Both the position numbers and the translations under genes were made by a program. 64,000 bases of DNA, from contig CAZYJR010000016.1 in NCBI GenBank assembly GCA_964647905.1, positions 1-64,000 on the forward strand. Direction: 5' to 3'. Below, piece after piece: positions 42,032 to 50,204 of the stretch. A model generated the notes under the pieces. That model was not told the DNA's origin. It made no database searches and was given only the letters and a program-made list of their open reading frames with translations. Each line of letters begins with the position of its first letter. The stretch's first letter is position 1. The DNA is from CAZYJR01 sp964647905. GTDB taxonomy: Bacteria > Desulfobacterota > DSM-4660 > Desulfatiglandales > HGW-15.

Positions 42032-43317
42032 CCCGGATCGTCACAATGGGCATGAACCACCGGACCGCTCCGGTGGAGCTCAGGGAGCGGCTGGCCGAAG
42101 ACCCGGGAAACACCGGCCGCATGCTGGCCGCAATGAGGGAGCACCCGGCGGTAAGAGAAGGGCTGTTCCTGTCCACGTGCAACAGGGTGGAGGCCCTCTA
42201 CACGACGGAAGAGCCGCGGGAGGCACGCGAGGCCGTGCTCGGGCTGTTGGCCGGGCTGGGGCGGATGAGCGCCGGGGAGATGGAGGGCAATCTATATTTC
42301 CGGGAGGACATGGAGAGCGTCCGACACGTCTTCCAGGTGGCTTCCAGCCTGGACTCCATGGTGGTGGGTGAGCCCCAGATCCTGGGACAGATCAAGGAGG
42401 CATACTTTCAGGCCACCCGGGAGAAGACATCCGGGGTGATCCTGAACCGTCTGATGCATCGAGCCTTTCACGTGGCCAAGCGGGTGAGGACCGAGACCGC
42501 GATCTCGGACGCGGCCGTGTCCATAAGCTATGCAGCGGTAGAGCTGGCCAAGAAGATATTTCACCAGTTGAGCGGGCGGAAGGCGCTCTTGATCGGGGCG
42601 GGGGAGATGGCAGAGCTGGCCGCCAGGCATCTGCTGGGACAAGGCGTCAGCTCGATCAGCGTGGCCAACCGCACCTTTGAGAGGGCGGTGGAGGTGGCCG
42701 AGGCCTTTAGGGGCAAACCGGTCTGTCTGGAGGAAATAGGTGCAGAGCTCCTGGAAGTGGACATTGTGATCACCTCCACGGCCGCCCCCGGCCATGTGAT
42801 CCACCACGACCAACTCAAGGGTCTGATGCGAAAGAGACGCAACCGGCCCCTCTTCTTCATAGACATAGCAGTACCCAGGGACGTGGACCCCAGGGTGAAC
42901 GATCTGGGCAATGTGTACGTATACGATATAGACGACTTAAAGGGCGTAATAGAGATGAACAGGGCCCAGAGGGAAACAGAGGCGGTAAAGGCCGGGCGCA
43001 TAGTGGACGAGGAGGTGCTCCGGTTCGAGAAGTGGCTCAAGACCCTGGGTGTGGTGCCCACCATCGTCTCCTTGAAGGAAAAGACCGAGGCCATACGCAA
43101 GGCGGAGATCAAGCGGAGCCTCTCCGCCCTCAGCGGCTTATCCTCGGGGGAGATGGAGGCCGTGGAGACCCTGACCCGATCCATAGCGGAGAAGATCATC
43201 CATGACCCCATACTGCTCCTGAAGAGCAAGGCGGACCGCTCCACCAGGGACGCGTACCTGGACATGGCGCGGCGGCTCTTCAACCTGGACGATAATAGCG
43301 AGGGAGGTAACCATTAA
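42028..43317 (+). CDS. hemA: Glutamyl-tRNA reductase
   Basis: The 429-residue enzyme converts glutamyl-tRNA(Glu) to glutamate-1-semialdehyde, the first step of tetrapyrrole synthesis. The catalytic Cys is in FLSTCNRVEALY. GMNHRTAPVELRERLA, GEPQILGQIKEAYFQA, an NADPH-binding segment (RKALLIGAGEMAELAARHLL), DIAVPRDVDPRVNDLGNVY and the C-terminal dimerisation helix are all present. The length is normal. The ATG overlaps the end of the CcsA/HemX-like gene, and the stop overlaps the moaE ATG. No hemC follows in the window, so later steps are encoded elsewhere. Confidence 0.97.
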   Translation: MTRIVTMGMNHRTAPVELRERLAEDPGNTGRMLAAMREHPAVREGLFLSTCNRVEALYTTEEPREAREAVLGLLAGLGRMSAGEMEGNLYFREDMESVRHVFQVASSLDSMVVGEPQILGQIKEAYFQATREKTSGVILNRLMHRAFHVAKRVRTETAISDAAVSISYAAVELAKKIFHQLSGRKALLIGAGEMAELAARHLLGQGVSSISVANRTFERAVEVAEAFRGKPVCLEEIGAELLEVDIVITSTAAPGHVIHHDQLKGLMRKRRNRPLFFIDIAVPRDVDPRVNDLGNVYVYDIDDLKGVIEMNRAQRETEAVKAGRIVDEEVLRFEKWLKTLGVVPTIVSLKEKTEAIRKAEIKRSLSALSGLSSGEMEAVETLTRSIAEKIIHDPILLLKSKADRSTRDAYLDMARRLFNLDDNSEGGNH

Positions 43318-43688
43318 TGAAAGCGAGCCTGGACAAAATGGCCCAGAGGCTGACGGCCCACCCTGAGGCGGGCAGGATAGGCATGATCGCCTCCCACCTC
43401 GGAGTGGTAAGGGCCGTGGACCTGGAGGGCAGGGCGGTAAGGGCCCTGGAGGTCTCATACGACAACGAGGTTGTGGATGATATCGTCAATCAAACCAGGA
43501 ATGAAACAGGTATAGTTGATGTCTTGGTTGAATTTTTTGAGGGGCGCCTGGAAGTGGGGGATCCCATATTGTGCGTGGCCGTGGCGGGCGAGACCAGGGA
43601 CGTGGTCTTCCCCGCCCTGATGCGGGCGGTCGACCTGATCAAGTCCCGGGCGGTCAAGAAGCGCGAGATCCCCGGGAGCCCGGCATGA
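43317..43688 (+). CDS. moaE: Molybdopterin synthase catalytic subunit-like protein (MoaE family)
   Basis: The 123-residue protein fits MoaE: GRIGMIASHLGVVRAVDLEG at the start of the fold, VSYDNEVVDDIVNQ, then LEVGDPILCVAVAGETRDVV and the lysine-rich active-site helix MRAVDLIKSRAVKKREI. MoaE takes sulfur from MoaD to make molybdopterin from cPMP. It is shorter than the usual 150 residues and no MoaD gene is adjacent, so it is a compact MoaE form. The ATG overlaps the hemA stop. MoaC follows at once, supporting a cofactor role. Confidence 0.82.
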   Translation: MKASLDKMAQRLTAHPEAGRIGMIASHLGVVRAVDLEGRAVRALEVSYDNEVVDDIVNQTRNETGIVDVLVEFFEGRLEVGDPILCVAVAGETRDVVFPALMRAVDLIKSRAVKKREIPGSPA

Positions 43689-43697
43689 GGATATGTG

Positions 43698-44132
43698 ATG
43701 GGCATGATAGACGTGGGCGAGAAACCGGTGATCCTGCGCGAGGCCGAGGCCTCGGGCAGGATCACCCTGTCCGATGAGACCATTCGGGCGATAAGGCAAG
43801 GAAGCGTCAGGAAGGGCGACCCCCTTGCAGTGGCCGAGGTGGCCGGGATGACCGCGGCCAAGCAGACCTCGGTCTGGATCCCTCATTGCCACCAGATCCC
43901 CCTTGACACCGTGGAGCTCAGGTTCTCGCTCGGGGAGGGGCGGGTTGAGGCCGCCTGCCTGGTCAGGGCCAGGGCGCGAACCGGGGTGGAGATGGAGGCG
44001 CTGGTGGGGGTCAGCGCGGCCCTTTGTACGATCTGGGACATGGTCAAGTACCTGGAAAAAGACGACCAAGGCCAGTATCCGGCCACCCGCATATCAGAGA
44101 TACGGGTGCTCAAGAAAGTGAAGGGCCGATGA
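43698..44132 (+). CDS. moaC: Cyclic pyranopterin monophosphate synthase
   Basis: The 144-residue protein is a normal MoaC: MIDVGEKPVILREAEASGRI, KGDPLAVAEVAGMTAAKQTS, the substrate site IPHCHQIPLDTVELRF, TGVEMEALVGVSAAL, and the catalytic MVKYLEKDDQGQYPATRISE with its conserved Asp and Lys. It converts the MoaA product into cPMP in molybdenum/tungsten cofactor synthesis. An in-frame GTG lies one codon upstream; the ATG at 43698 with GAGG nine bases before is preferred. Formate dehydrogenases and similar enzymes elsewhere would use the cofactor. Confidence 0.96.
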   Translation: MGMIDVGEKPVILREAEASGRITLSDETIRAIRQGSVRKGDPLAVAEVAGMTAAKQTSVWIPHCHQIPLDTVELRFSLGEGRVEAACLVRARARTGVEMEALVGVSAALCTIWDMVKYLEKDDQGQYPATRISEIRVLKKVKGR

Positions 44133-44145
44133 CCCGGGGGACGGC

Positions 44146-46656
44146 ATGAACCCCTTGGCCGCCGCTCCCAGGCGGGAATACATACTCTCTCAAAAGGAGC
44201 GCTCCGGCCGCCGGGTCCTGGGCGTCTTCCCGGGCCGGTATCCCAGGGAGGTCCTCTGGGCCTTGAACATCCTCCCGGTGGAGATCTGGGATCCGCCGTT
44301 GGAGCCGGAAAGGGCGGCCGGGCACCTCCAGACCTACATCTGCCCGATCGCCAGACAGGGCCTGGAGCTGGTCCTGAGCGGTATGTGCGACGGCCTGCTG
44401 GACGGTCTCCTCTTCCCTCACACATGTGATTCGCTCCAGAACCTGGGGTCCTTGTGCAGGGACTGCCTGGAGCTCCCTTTCCCCTGCTACTTTTTCCACC
44501 CGCCCAAAGGGAGCCCGGGGGCCGGCGCGGGTCGATTCCACAGGGCCGCCCTGGAGGCCTTGTTGGGCGATATGGAGGAGGGCTTCGGCCGTCCCCGCCC
44601 GGTGGACCTGGAACAGGCCTTGATCATGGGAGAGGGGCTGAGGGAGCTCCTGGTGCGCCTCCATGAAATGCGCTCCAGGGGCGGGATCGCCGCCTCCAAC
44701 AGCGAGATCTACAGGGTGCTGAGGAAGATCGAGTACCTCCACCCGGAGGATTCCATCCCGGGGCTCCGGGGATTCCTGGAGGAAAGGGAGGCGGCCCCGT
44801 GCCGAGCCCGTCCGGGTCCCTCAGTGGTCCTGAGCGGGATCGTTCCTCCGCCCGGACTCCTCTCCATTCTGGACGATCAGGGGATCGCGGTGGCTGATGA
44901 CGACCTCCTGGCGTGCGCCCGACGGATACCCGCCGGGGCCGGCGCCGGGGCCGACCCGTTGGAGAGGATCACACGGCTCTACATGGATATGCCCCCCTGT
45001 CCCACAGGGGGCGGATCCATAGGCGAGCGGGCGGCCTATCTCCAAGGCAAGGTCAGGCAATGCGGAGCCTCAGGGGTGATCTTTTGCCGGATCAACTTCT
45101 GCGAGCCAGAGCTCTTCCACCTCCCAGCCCTCGAGGAGGCCCTCAAGGCGTCCGGCATACGATCCTTGACACTGGAGGCGGAGCCGAGCAAGGAAACCGG
45201 AGGTCGTTCGGCCACCCGCCTGGAGGCCTTTGCCGAGATTCTCAGGGGGCGGCGGGCCGAAGAGGACCGGCCCGGGATCGAGGAGGGCCGGGGTCCCGGC
45301 GGAGAAGAGCGGCCTTTTCTTGAATTCGGAGGGTCTTTCCACAGGAAGCTGAAGTACTTTTTCATGAGGGATGCGGGCGCCCCGATGCTCATGCGGATGC
45401 AGCGCGCCTTCAGGCGGCGCCCCGGTTCAACCCCTAGGCCCCGGGGGGCCGGCCTTGGACCGCCTCTCAAGAGCACCGCACTCCTGAGAAAAATAATGAC
45501 CAGGCACTATTACCTGGCCAGGCACGCAAAGTGGGCCATGCCTGTGGCCTGGGTGACCAGCGGGGCGCCGGTCGAGCTCTTGCGGGCCGCGGGCTTTTAC
45601 ACGGTTTACCCGGAAAACCACGGCGCGCTCTGCGGGGCCCGCGGAATGGGAGCGGATCTTTGCAGGGCCGCTGAAGACACGGGCTACTCCCAGGATCTGT
45701 GCTCGTATGCCAGAATCGACCTCGGCTCAGTCTTCTCGGGCAAGACCCCTGTGGGGCGTCTACCCCGGCCGGACCTCTTGTTCGCCTCCAACAACATCTG
45801 CCAGACCGTGGCCTACTGGTACAGGATCCTGGCCCGGCACTGGGGCGTACCTCTGGTCGTGTTCGACACCCCGTTCAATTACGGGAATGAGCCCCGCCCC
45901 CAAGACATGGACTACATGACCTCCCAGTTGGAGTCCATGATCCCTTTGCTGGAGGGCGTGGCCGGCAGGGATCTCCACATGGACCGGCTGAGGGATGCCG
46001 TTCGCCTCTCCAGGCTCACGGCGGAGACCTGGGGAAAGGTCCTTTCCACCCTGGAGGCAAAGCCGGCCCCAATGACCATCTTCGACGCATTCATGCACCT
46101 GGCCCCTGTGGTGTCCCTCCGCGGTCTGCCGGTGGCCCTCAGGTATTACGACTCCCTCCTCGAGGAGCTCAGGGACCGGGTGCGGCGGGGCGTGGGAGGA
46201 ATAACGGACGAGCGCAAGAGGCTGATGTGGGACAACATAGCCGTCTGGTACAAGGTGCGTGATTTTTCGAGATTCTTCGCCGAGCGGGGAATGGGCTTCG
46301 TAACGGCCACCTACACCAACGCATGGGCGGAGACCGCCGGATACATGGACGAAGAAAATCCCCTCCGGTCCCTGGCCCACGCCTACACAAAGGTCATCCT
46401 GAACAGGGACTTGGGGTATCGGCTGGAGCTCATGTCCGAATTGATCCGGCGATACCGGGTGGACGGTCTGGTCATGCACTCGGCCAGGAGCTGCAAGCCT
46501 TACTCTGTGGGCCAGTACGACATCAGGCGGATGCTCCCCGAGCGCACCGGGGTACCGGCGGTGATAATAGAGGCGGATATTGCCGATCAGAGGGCCTACT
46601 CGGAGGAACAGACAATGACCAGGCTGGAGGCCTTCTTGGAGGGGCTCGGGGCCTGA
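44146..46656 (+). CDS. Double-domain 2-hydroxyacyl-CoA dehydratase / benzoyl-CoA reductase-like protein
   Basis: The 836-residue protein contains two HgdB/BcrC-type domains that are usually separate subunits. The N-terminal unit (about 1-370) has RVLGVFPGRYPREVLWALNI, HTCDSLQNLG, FCRINFCEPELFHLP and TRLEAFAEIL. The C-terminal unit (about 440-836) has WVTSGAPVELLRAAGFYTVY, SNNICQTVAYWYRIL, HSARSCKPYSVGQYDIRR and DQRAYSEEQTMTRLEAF. The cysteines that bind [4Fe-4S] clusters are present. With the activator ATPase encoded 14 bases later it would perform ATP-driven radical dehydration of a 2-hydroxyacyl-CoA or reduction of an aromatic or thioester substrate. The substrate cannot be read from sequence. 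A basic, Pro/Gly-rich linker joins the halves. Confidence 0.88.
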   Translation: MNPLAAAPRREYILSQKERSGRRVLGVFPGRYPREVLWALNILPVEIWDPPLEPERAAGHLQTYICPIARQGLELVLSGMCDGLLDGLLFPHTCDSLQNLGSLCRDCLELPFPCYFFHPPKGSPGAGAGRFHRAALEALLGDMEEGFGRPRPVDLEQALIMGEGLRELLVRLHEMRSRGGIAASNSEIYRVLRKIEYLHPEDSIPGLRGFLEEREAAPCRARPGPSVVLSGIVPPPGLLSILDDQGIAVADDDLLACARRIPAGAGAGADPLERITRLYMDMPPCPTGGGSIGERAAYLQGKVRQCGASGVIFCRINFCEPELFHLPALEEALKASGIRSLTLEAEPSKETGGRSATRLEAFAEILRGRRAEEDRPGIEEGRGPGGEERPFLEFGGSFHRKLKYFFMRDAGAPMLMRMQRAFRRRPGSTPRPRGAGLGPPLKSTALLRKIMTRHYYLARHAKWAMPVAWVTSGAPVELLRAAGFYTVYPENHGALCGARGMGADLCRAAEDTGYSQDLCSYARIDLGSVFSGKTPVGRLPRPDLLFASNNICQTVAYWYRILARHWGVPLVVFDTPFNYGNEPRPQDMDYMTSQLESMIPLLEGVAGRDLHMDRLRDAVRLSRLTAETWGKVLSTLEAKPAPMTIFDAFMHLAPVVSLRGLPVALRYYDSLLEELRDRVRRGVGGITDERKRLMWDNIAVWYKVRDFSRFFAERGMGFVTATYTNAWAETAGYMDEENPLRSLAHAYTKVILNRDLGYRLELMSELIRRYRVDGLVMHSARSCKPYSVGQYDIRRMLPERTGVPAVIIEADIADQRAYSEEQTMTRLEAFLEGLGA

Positions 46657-46670
46657 AAGGACGGGATGCT

Positions 46671-47447
46671 TTGGAATTCTTCGCAGGCGTGGACGTTGGG
46701 TCCCTGACCACCAAGGCGGTGATTCTCGGCTCCGGGGATCGCGTGCTCGGATGGAGCATGCTGGAGACCGGGGCCAACAGCACAACTGCGGCGGAGGCCG
46801 CAATGGCAGGGGCCCTGGAAAGGGCGGGGCTGGTCCCCGGGGATCTCACCCGGGTGGTGAGCACCGGGTACGGCCGGGGATCGGTCCCGTTCGCCCACCG
46901 GGCCGTGACCGAGATCACCTGCCATGCCAGGGGCGCGGGCTTTTTGTTCCCCGGCGCAGGGACCGTGGTGGACGTGGGAGGGCAGGACTCCAAGGTCATA
47001 AGTTTGGGGACAGGGGGCAAGGTCCTGGACTTTTCAATGAACGACAAGTGTGCTGCAGGCACGGGACGCTTCCTGGAGGTCATGGCGGCCAAGCTGCAGG
47101 TGGGCCTGGACCGTATGGGTCCGCTTTCCCTAGAGGCCCGGGGCGAGGCGTCCATCAGCAGCGTATGCACGGTATTCGCCGAGACCGAGGTGGTGTCTCT
47201 GGTGGCCAGGAACCATCCCACCGAGGAGATCGTCCGCGGGATCCACCGTTCCATAGTCACCAGGATAGCGGCCATGTTGAGGGGGATCGGGGTGCGCGAG
47301 CAGGTGGTGATGACCGGTGGCGTGGCCAGGAATTCCGGGGTAGTGGCTCTGTTAGAGGAACAAATCGAAAAGAGGGTCCTGGTGCCCCAAGACCCTCAGT
47401 CGGCTGGCGCGCTGGGCGCCGCCTTGATCGCGGCGGGCTCGTGGTGA
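46671..47447 (+). CDS. 2-hydroxyacyl-CoA dehydratase activator ATPase (BcrA/BadF/HgdC family)
   Basis: The 258-residue ASKHA-fold ATPase has GVDVGSLTTKAVILG, VSTGYGRGSVPFA, VVDVGGQDSKVISL, the cluster-binding NDKCAAGTGRFLEVMA and SSVCTVFAETEVVSL, and a C-terminal VVMTGGVARNSGVVALLEEQ. The dimer holds one [4Fe-4S] cluster and injects high-energy electrons into the dehydratase component. Both cluster cysteines are intact. The TTG at 46671 is preferred: AAGGA lies nine bases upstream and the family motif begins directly. The frame is open further upstream but overlaps the dehydratase gene. Confidence 0.93.
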   Translation: MEFFAGVDVGSLTTKAVILGSGDRVLGWSMLETGANSTTAAEAAMAGALERAGLVPGDLTRVVSTGYGRGSVPFAHRAVTEITCHARGAGFLFPGAGTVVDVGGQDSKVISLGTGGKVLDFSMNDKCAAGTGRFLEVMAAKLQVGLDRMGPLSLEARGEASISSVCTVFAETEVVSLVARNHPTEEIVRGIHRSIVTRIAAMLRGIGVREQVVMTGGVARNSGVVALLEEQIEKRVLVPQDPQSAGALGAALIAAGSW

Positions 47448-47699
47448 CCGGGAGCAGGCCGTAACTCGGGCACAGCGGGGGATCGCCGCCTGGAGGCCAT
47501 AACCGAGACGGATCCCGAGGCCGTGGTGGTCGTATCCACAGGCTACCCAATGCAGGAGGCCGCCAAAGAGCTGGTGGAGGCACCACGGGCGGCCGGGGTG
47601 TTGGAGAAGCCTTACGACGCGTCCGGACTGCTCCGGGTCGTACGAGAGGCCCTGGACAGGCGGGGGGATGCGAGACGCCTAATCAACCGATACAATTGA
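47448..47699 (+). pseudogene. Remnant of a response-regulator receiver domain
   Basis: Downstream of the activator stop, in the same frame, the sequence translates to a receiver C-terminal half: LEAITETDPEAVVVVSTGYP, then AAGVLEKPYDASGLLRVVRE and ALDRRGD, ending at TGA 47697-47699. The switch Thr/Ser region (VVVSTGYP) and the conserved Lys (LEKPYD) are recognisable, but the N-terminal half with the phosphoacceptor Asp is missing and there is no plausible start codon. It appears to be the tail of a deleted or truncated hybrid kinase or regulator gene. Confidence 0.65.
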
Positions 47700-47746
47700 A
47701 ATAAAATCGGATTCGATGGGAGTATTTCCGGGATGGAGATTTTCCC

Positions 47747-47775
47747 TTTACAGCAGGGGTCTTTTGCGTTATACG
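47747..47775 (+). promoter_or_regulatory. Candidate sigma70-type promoter for the F0 operon
   Basis: TTTACA (47747-47752) and TATACG (47770-47775) are separated by 17 bases, about 70 bases before the first ATP synthase gene. The -35 matches five and the -10 four of six positions. It sits after the receiver remnant in a short AT-richer gap. Confidence 0.55.
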
Positions 47776-47846
47776 TTCACTCCTTCACAAGGGCGGGACC
47801 CTGAAGGGAAGGTCCGGCGGGGCCCGACCAGCAGAGGAGGCGGGCC

Positions 47847-48116
47847 ATCTTCGATTTCAAGAAGCACGGCCACTGGTATGATGATCTTGCTGTAGTCAGC
47901 CAGGTGGGCCTCACTATGGCTGGCTCCATACTCTTCTGCTTCGCCCTCGGGTACTTGCTGGACAAGTGGCTCGACACCGGAGGCCTCTTTATTGCGGTCT
48001 TCATCGTATTGGGCATAATCGGAGGTGGAGTGACCGTTTACCGGCAGATCATGAAGGTCCTCAACCCCGAAGAGGGCGAAGAAGAAAAAACAGAAGGCGT
48101 GGATGGAAGCGGTTAG
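47847..48116 (+). CDS. AtpZ/AtpI-type ATP synthase accessory membrane protein, possible non-ATG start
   Basis: The protein has two membrane helices (GLTMAGSILFCFALGYLLDK and FIAVFIVLGIIGGGVTVYRQ) and an acidic tail, as expected for the AtpZ family encoded first in F0 operons. The family's N-terminal part is visible upstream as FDFKKHGHWYDDLAVVSQ, but no ATG, GTG or TTG precedes it. A perfect AGAGGAGG at 47833-47840 is six bases before an ATC codon (47847), which may be a rare start. GTG at 47904 is the fallback and has no ribosome binding site. AtpZ is thought to aid Mg/Ca transport or ring assembly. Confidence 0.75.
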   Translation: MFDFKKHGHWYDDLAVVSQVGLTMAGSILFCFALGYLLDKWLDTGGLFIAVFIVLGIIGGGVTVYRQIMKVLNPEEGEEEKTEGVDGSG

Positions 48117-48489
48117 AAGACTCAGGAAGAGGGTCTGCTCACAAGCCATGATGGCCGCCATCGTAGGGGCCGTGATCCTCTTTATTTTCGGGGAAAAGGC
48201 GGTAGGGAAGGGTCTGGTGCTCGGGACTCTTCTCAGTGTGGTGAATTTCGTGCTGATGGCCCATTTCCTTCCGTTCAGCGTGGCGGCCGGCTCGAGGACC
48301 AGGGCGAGTGCGGCGGCTCTGGGTTCCATCCTATTCCGCTTCGCACTCCTTGCCGTACCGCTCGTCATCTCGATTCGAGTGGAATCCATTCACATCATCG
48401 GCGTGGTCCCCGGGCTTTTCATGGTCCAGATGACCTTGCTGTTCGATCATCTCGTGGGGAGACGCATCATGGTTTCCCGAAATACATAG
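48103..48489 (+). CDS. atpI: ATP synthase subunit I (AtpI-like) membrane protein
   Basis: The 128-residue protein has four hydrophobic segments (MMAAIVGAVILFIFGEKAVG, LVLGTLLSVVNFVLMAHFLP, ILFRFALLAVPLVISI, GVVPGLFMVQMTLLFDHLV), the pattern of the ATP synthase I family. AtpI assists assembly of the c-ring, most notably in sodium-type synthases. The start overlaps the previous gene by 14 bases, and the a subunit follows after 16 bases. A basic N-terminus precedes the first helix. Confidence 0.85.
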   Translation: MEAVRRLRKRVCSQAMMAAIVGAVILFIFGEKAVGKGLVLGTLLSVVNFVLMAHFLPFSVAAGSRTRASAAALGSILFRFALLAVPLVISIRVESIHIIGVVPGLFMVQMTLLFDHLVGRRIMVSRNT

Positions 48490-48505
48490 AACAGGTGTTC
48501 ACGCC

Positions 48506-49180
48506 ATGGACGAATTGACCCATCTGCCTCAAATTACGATTAAACTGCTGGGTTTAAACCTTGTCATAAATACCGAGACCGTGATTATGACATGGATAGT
48601 CATGGGCGCCTTGGTCCTGTTCGGTTTCTTTTCGAGAAGGACCCTCTCCATTCTACCGAATCCGTTCCAGGTCCTGGCGGAATTGATTGTCAAGGGGTTC
48701 TGGGACCTGACCAGGGACGCATTGGACGAGGATTTGGCTCGAAAGTATTTCCCGCTTATCTGCACAATGTTCCTCTTCTTGTTGATAGGCAACTGGCTGG
48801 GTGTCTTCCCCCATTTGGCCGAGCCCACCAAGGACCTGAATACCCCGCTGGGACTCGGCATAATGGGCTTTTTCATCGCTCATTACGCAGGGATCAAGGC
48901 CAAGGGGTTAAAGGGGTATGCAAAAGACTACTTTGAGCCCATCTTCCTGATGGCCCCTTTGAACATGATTGGAGAGATCGCCAAGGTTGTATCCATATCA
49001 TTCCGGCTCTACGGCAACATAATGGGAGGGGCCATCATAGTTTTGGTGGTTTCCCACCTGGTTTACAGCTTGATCTTACCCCCATTTTTGATAGCTTTTT
49101 TTAGTCTTTTCATTGGAACGATACAGGCTTTTGTTTTTACTATGCTCACTTTGGTCTATATTTCTGTACAGGTAAAATAG
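48506..49180 (+). CDS. atpB: ATP synthase F0 subunit a
   Basis: The 224-residue membrane protein shows the subunit a landmarks: FPLICTMFLFLLIGNWLGVF, GIMGFFIAHYAG, PLNMIGEIAKVVSISFRLYG with the essential Arg, and a C-terminal helix AFVFTMLTLVYISVQVK. It forms the ion half-channels facing the c-ring in the inner membrane. Length is slightly shorter than the E. coli protein, as in many deltaproteobacteria. It starts at an ATG 16 bases after atpI and ends two bases before the four-hairpin c subunit. Confidence 0.96.
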   Translation: MDELTHLPQITIKLLGLNLVINTETVIMTWIVMGALVLFGFFSRRTLSILPNPFQVLAELIVKGFWDLTRDALDEDLARKYFPLICTMFLFLLIGNWLGVFPHLAEPTKDLNTPLGLGIMGFFIAHYAGIKAKGLKGYAKDYFEPIFLMAPLNMIGEIAKVVSISFRLYGNIMGGAIIVLVVSHLVYSLILPPFLIAFFSLFIGTIQAFVFTMLTLVYISVQVK

Positions 49181-49182
49181 TC

Positions 49183-50157
49183 ATGGGTCTGGATGTTGCT
49201 CAAAGTATTGAACTAGCCTCGTACGTGGGTGCCGGATTGTGTATCGGCTTGGGAGCGATCGGTGCAGCACTGGGTGAGGGATATACGGCCGGTTTTGCCA
49301 ATCGGGCGATCTCGCTCAAACAGGAAAAATCAGGCGATATCATGAAGACCATGCTGGTGGGGCAGGCGGTGGCCGAGTCAGCCGCGATTTTCGCCCTGGT
49401 GATCGCGATCCTGCTCATCTTCATGGGCTTTCCCGGGGAGAGCCTCCTGGGGGCCGCCGCTCTTCTCGGGGCCGGTATCTGTATGGGTTTCGGGGCGGTG
49501 GGCTCGGGTGCGGGGTCCGGCTTTCCGGCGGGGCAGGCATGCATGGGCATGGCAAGGCAGCCGGCCGTAAGCGGGAAGCTGACCACCAATATGTTGATCG
49601 GATCCGCCGTATGCCAGACCCCGGCCATCTTCTCCATGGTGGTCGCCTTGATGCTCATGTTCATGAAATTCGACCACCTGGCCCTGCAGCCGACCTGGGC
49701 GGCTCTGATCGGGGCCGGGGCCAGCACGGGTCTGGCGGCTATCGGATCCGGGTTCGGCGGCGGGCTGACCGCCGGCTCGAGTTGCGCAGGGATTGCCAGG
49801 ACCCCTGAGACCATGGGGCCGGTGACTACCACCATGCTGGTGGGGCAGGCGGTTTCCCAGACCCCTGCCATTTTCGGCCTGCTGGTGAGCTTCATTCTGA
49901 TGTTCAAGGTCTTTCCCGAGTCATCAAGCCTCGCAGCGGCCATGGCCCCGCTGGGTGCGGGCCTTTGCATGGGCTTCGGGGGGATCGGCCCGGGTATCGG
50001 CAACGGATATACCGCGGAAAAAGCGGTCAAGTGGATTGCAAGGAATTCCGAAGCCTCGGGCATACTGACCAGGACCATGCTGGTGGGCCAGGCCGTATCT
50101 CAATCCACGGCGATTTACGCCATGGTGGTCAGCCTGGTGCTGGTATTTGTGCTTTAG
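49183..50157 (+). CDS. Four-hairpin ATP synthase c subunit with one intact ion site
   Basis: The 324-residue proteolipid is four tandem c-subunit hairpins (eight membrane helices) at about 10-83, 88-163, 171-246 and 252-324. Hairpin 1 keeps the ion-binding glutamate E65 (GQAVAES) and a helix-1 carboxylate E32 (GEGYTAG). In hairpins 2-4 the glutamate is glutamine: Q145 (AVCQTP), Q226 (AVSQTP) and Q307 (AVSQST), and the helix-1 residue is S112, G193 and N274. It would thus add four hairpins but only one ion site to the c-ring, lowering ions per ATP. A normal single-hairpin c gene follows. Fused c subunits are known from V-type and Acetobacterium rings; this exact form is unusual. Confidence 0.93.
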   Translation: MGLDVAQSIELASYVGAGLCIGLGAIGAALGEGYTAGFANRAISLKQEKSGDIMKTMLVGQAVAESAAIFALVIAILLIFMGFPGESLLGAAALLGAGICMGFGAVGSGAGSGFPAGQACMGMARQPAVSGKLTTNMLIGSAVCQTPAIFSMVVALMLMFMKFDHLALQPTWAALIGAGASTGLAAIGSGFGGGLTAGSSCAGIARTPETMGPVTTTMLVGQAVSQTPAIFGLLVSFILMFKVFPESSSLAAAMAPLGAGLCMGFGGIGPGIGNGYTAEKAVKWIARNSEASGILTRTMLVGQAVSQSTAIYAMVVSLVLVFVL

Positions 50158-50204
50158 TTTTTATTCTTGGTTTCAACTTACTCGTTTAATGGATTCAGGA
50201 GGAT

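Noticed and set aside
46323..46670. Longer N-terminus of the activator ATPase
   Set aside because: The extra frame overlaps the end of the dehydratase gene, is Gly/Arg/His-rich and unlike the family; TTG 46671 begins right at the conserved VDVGS motif.
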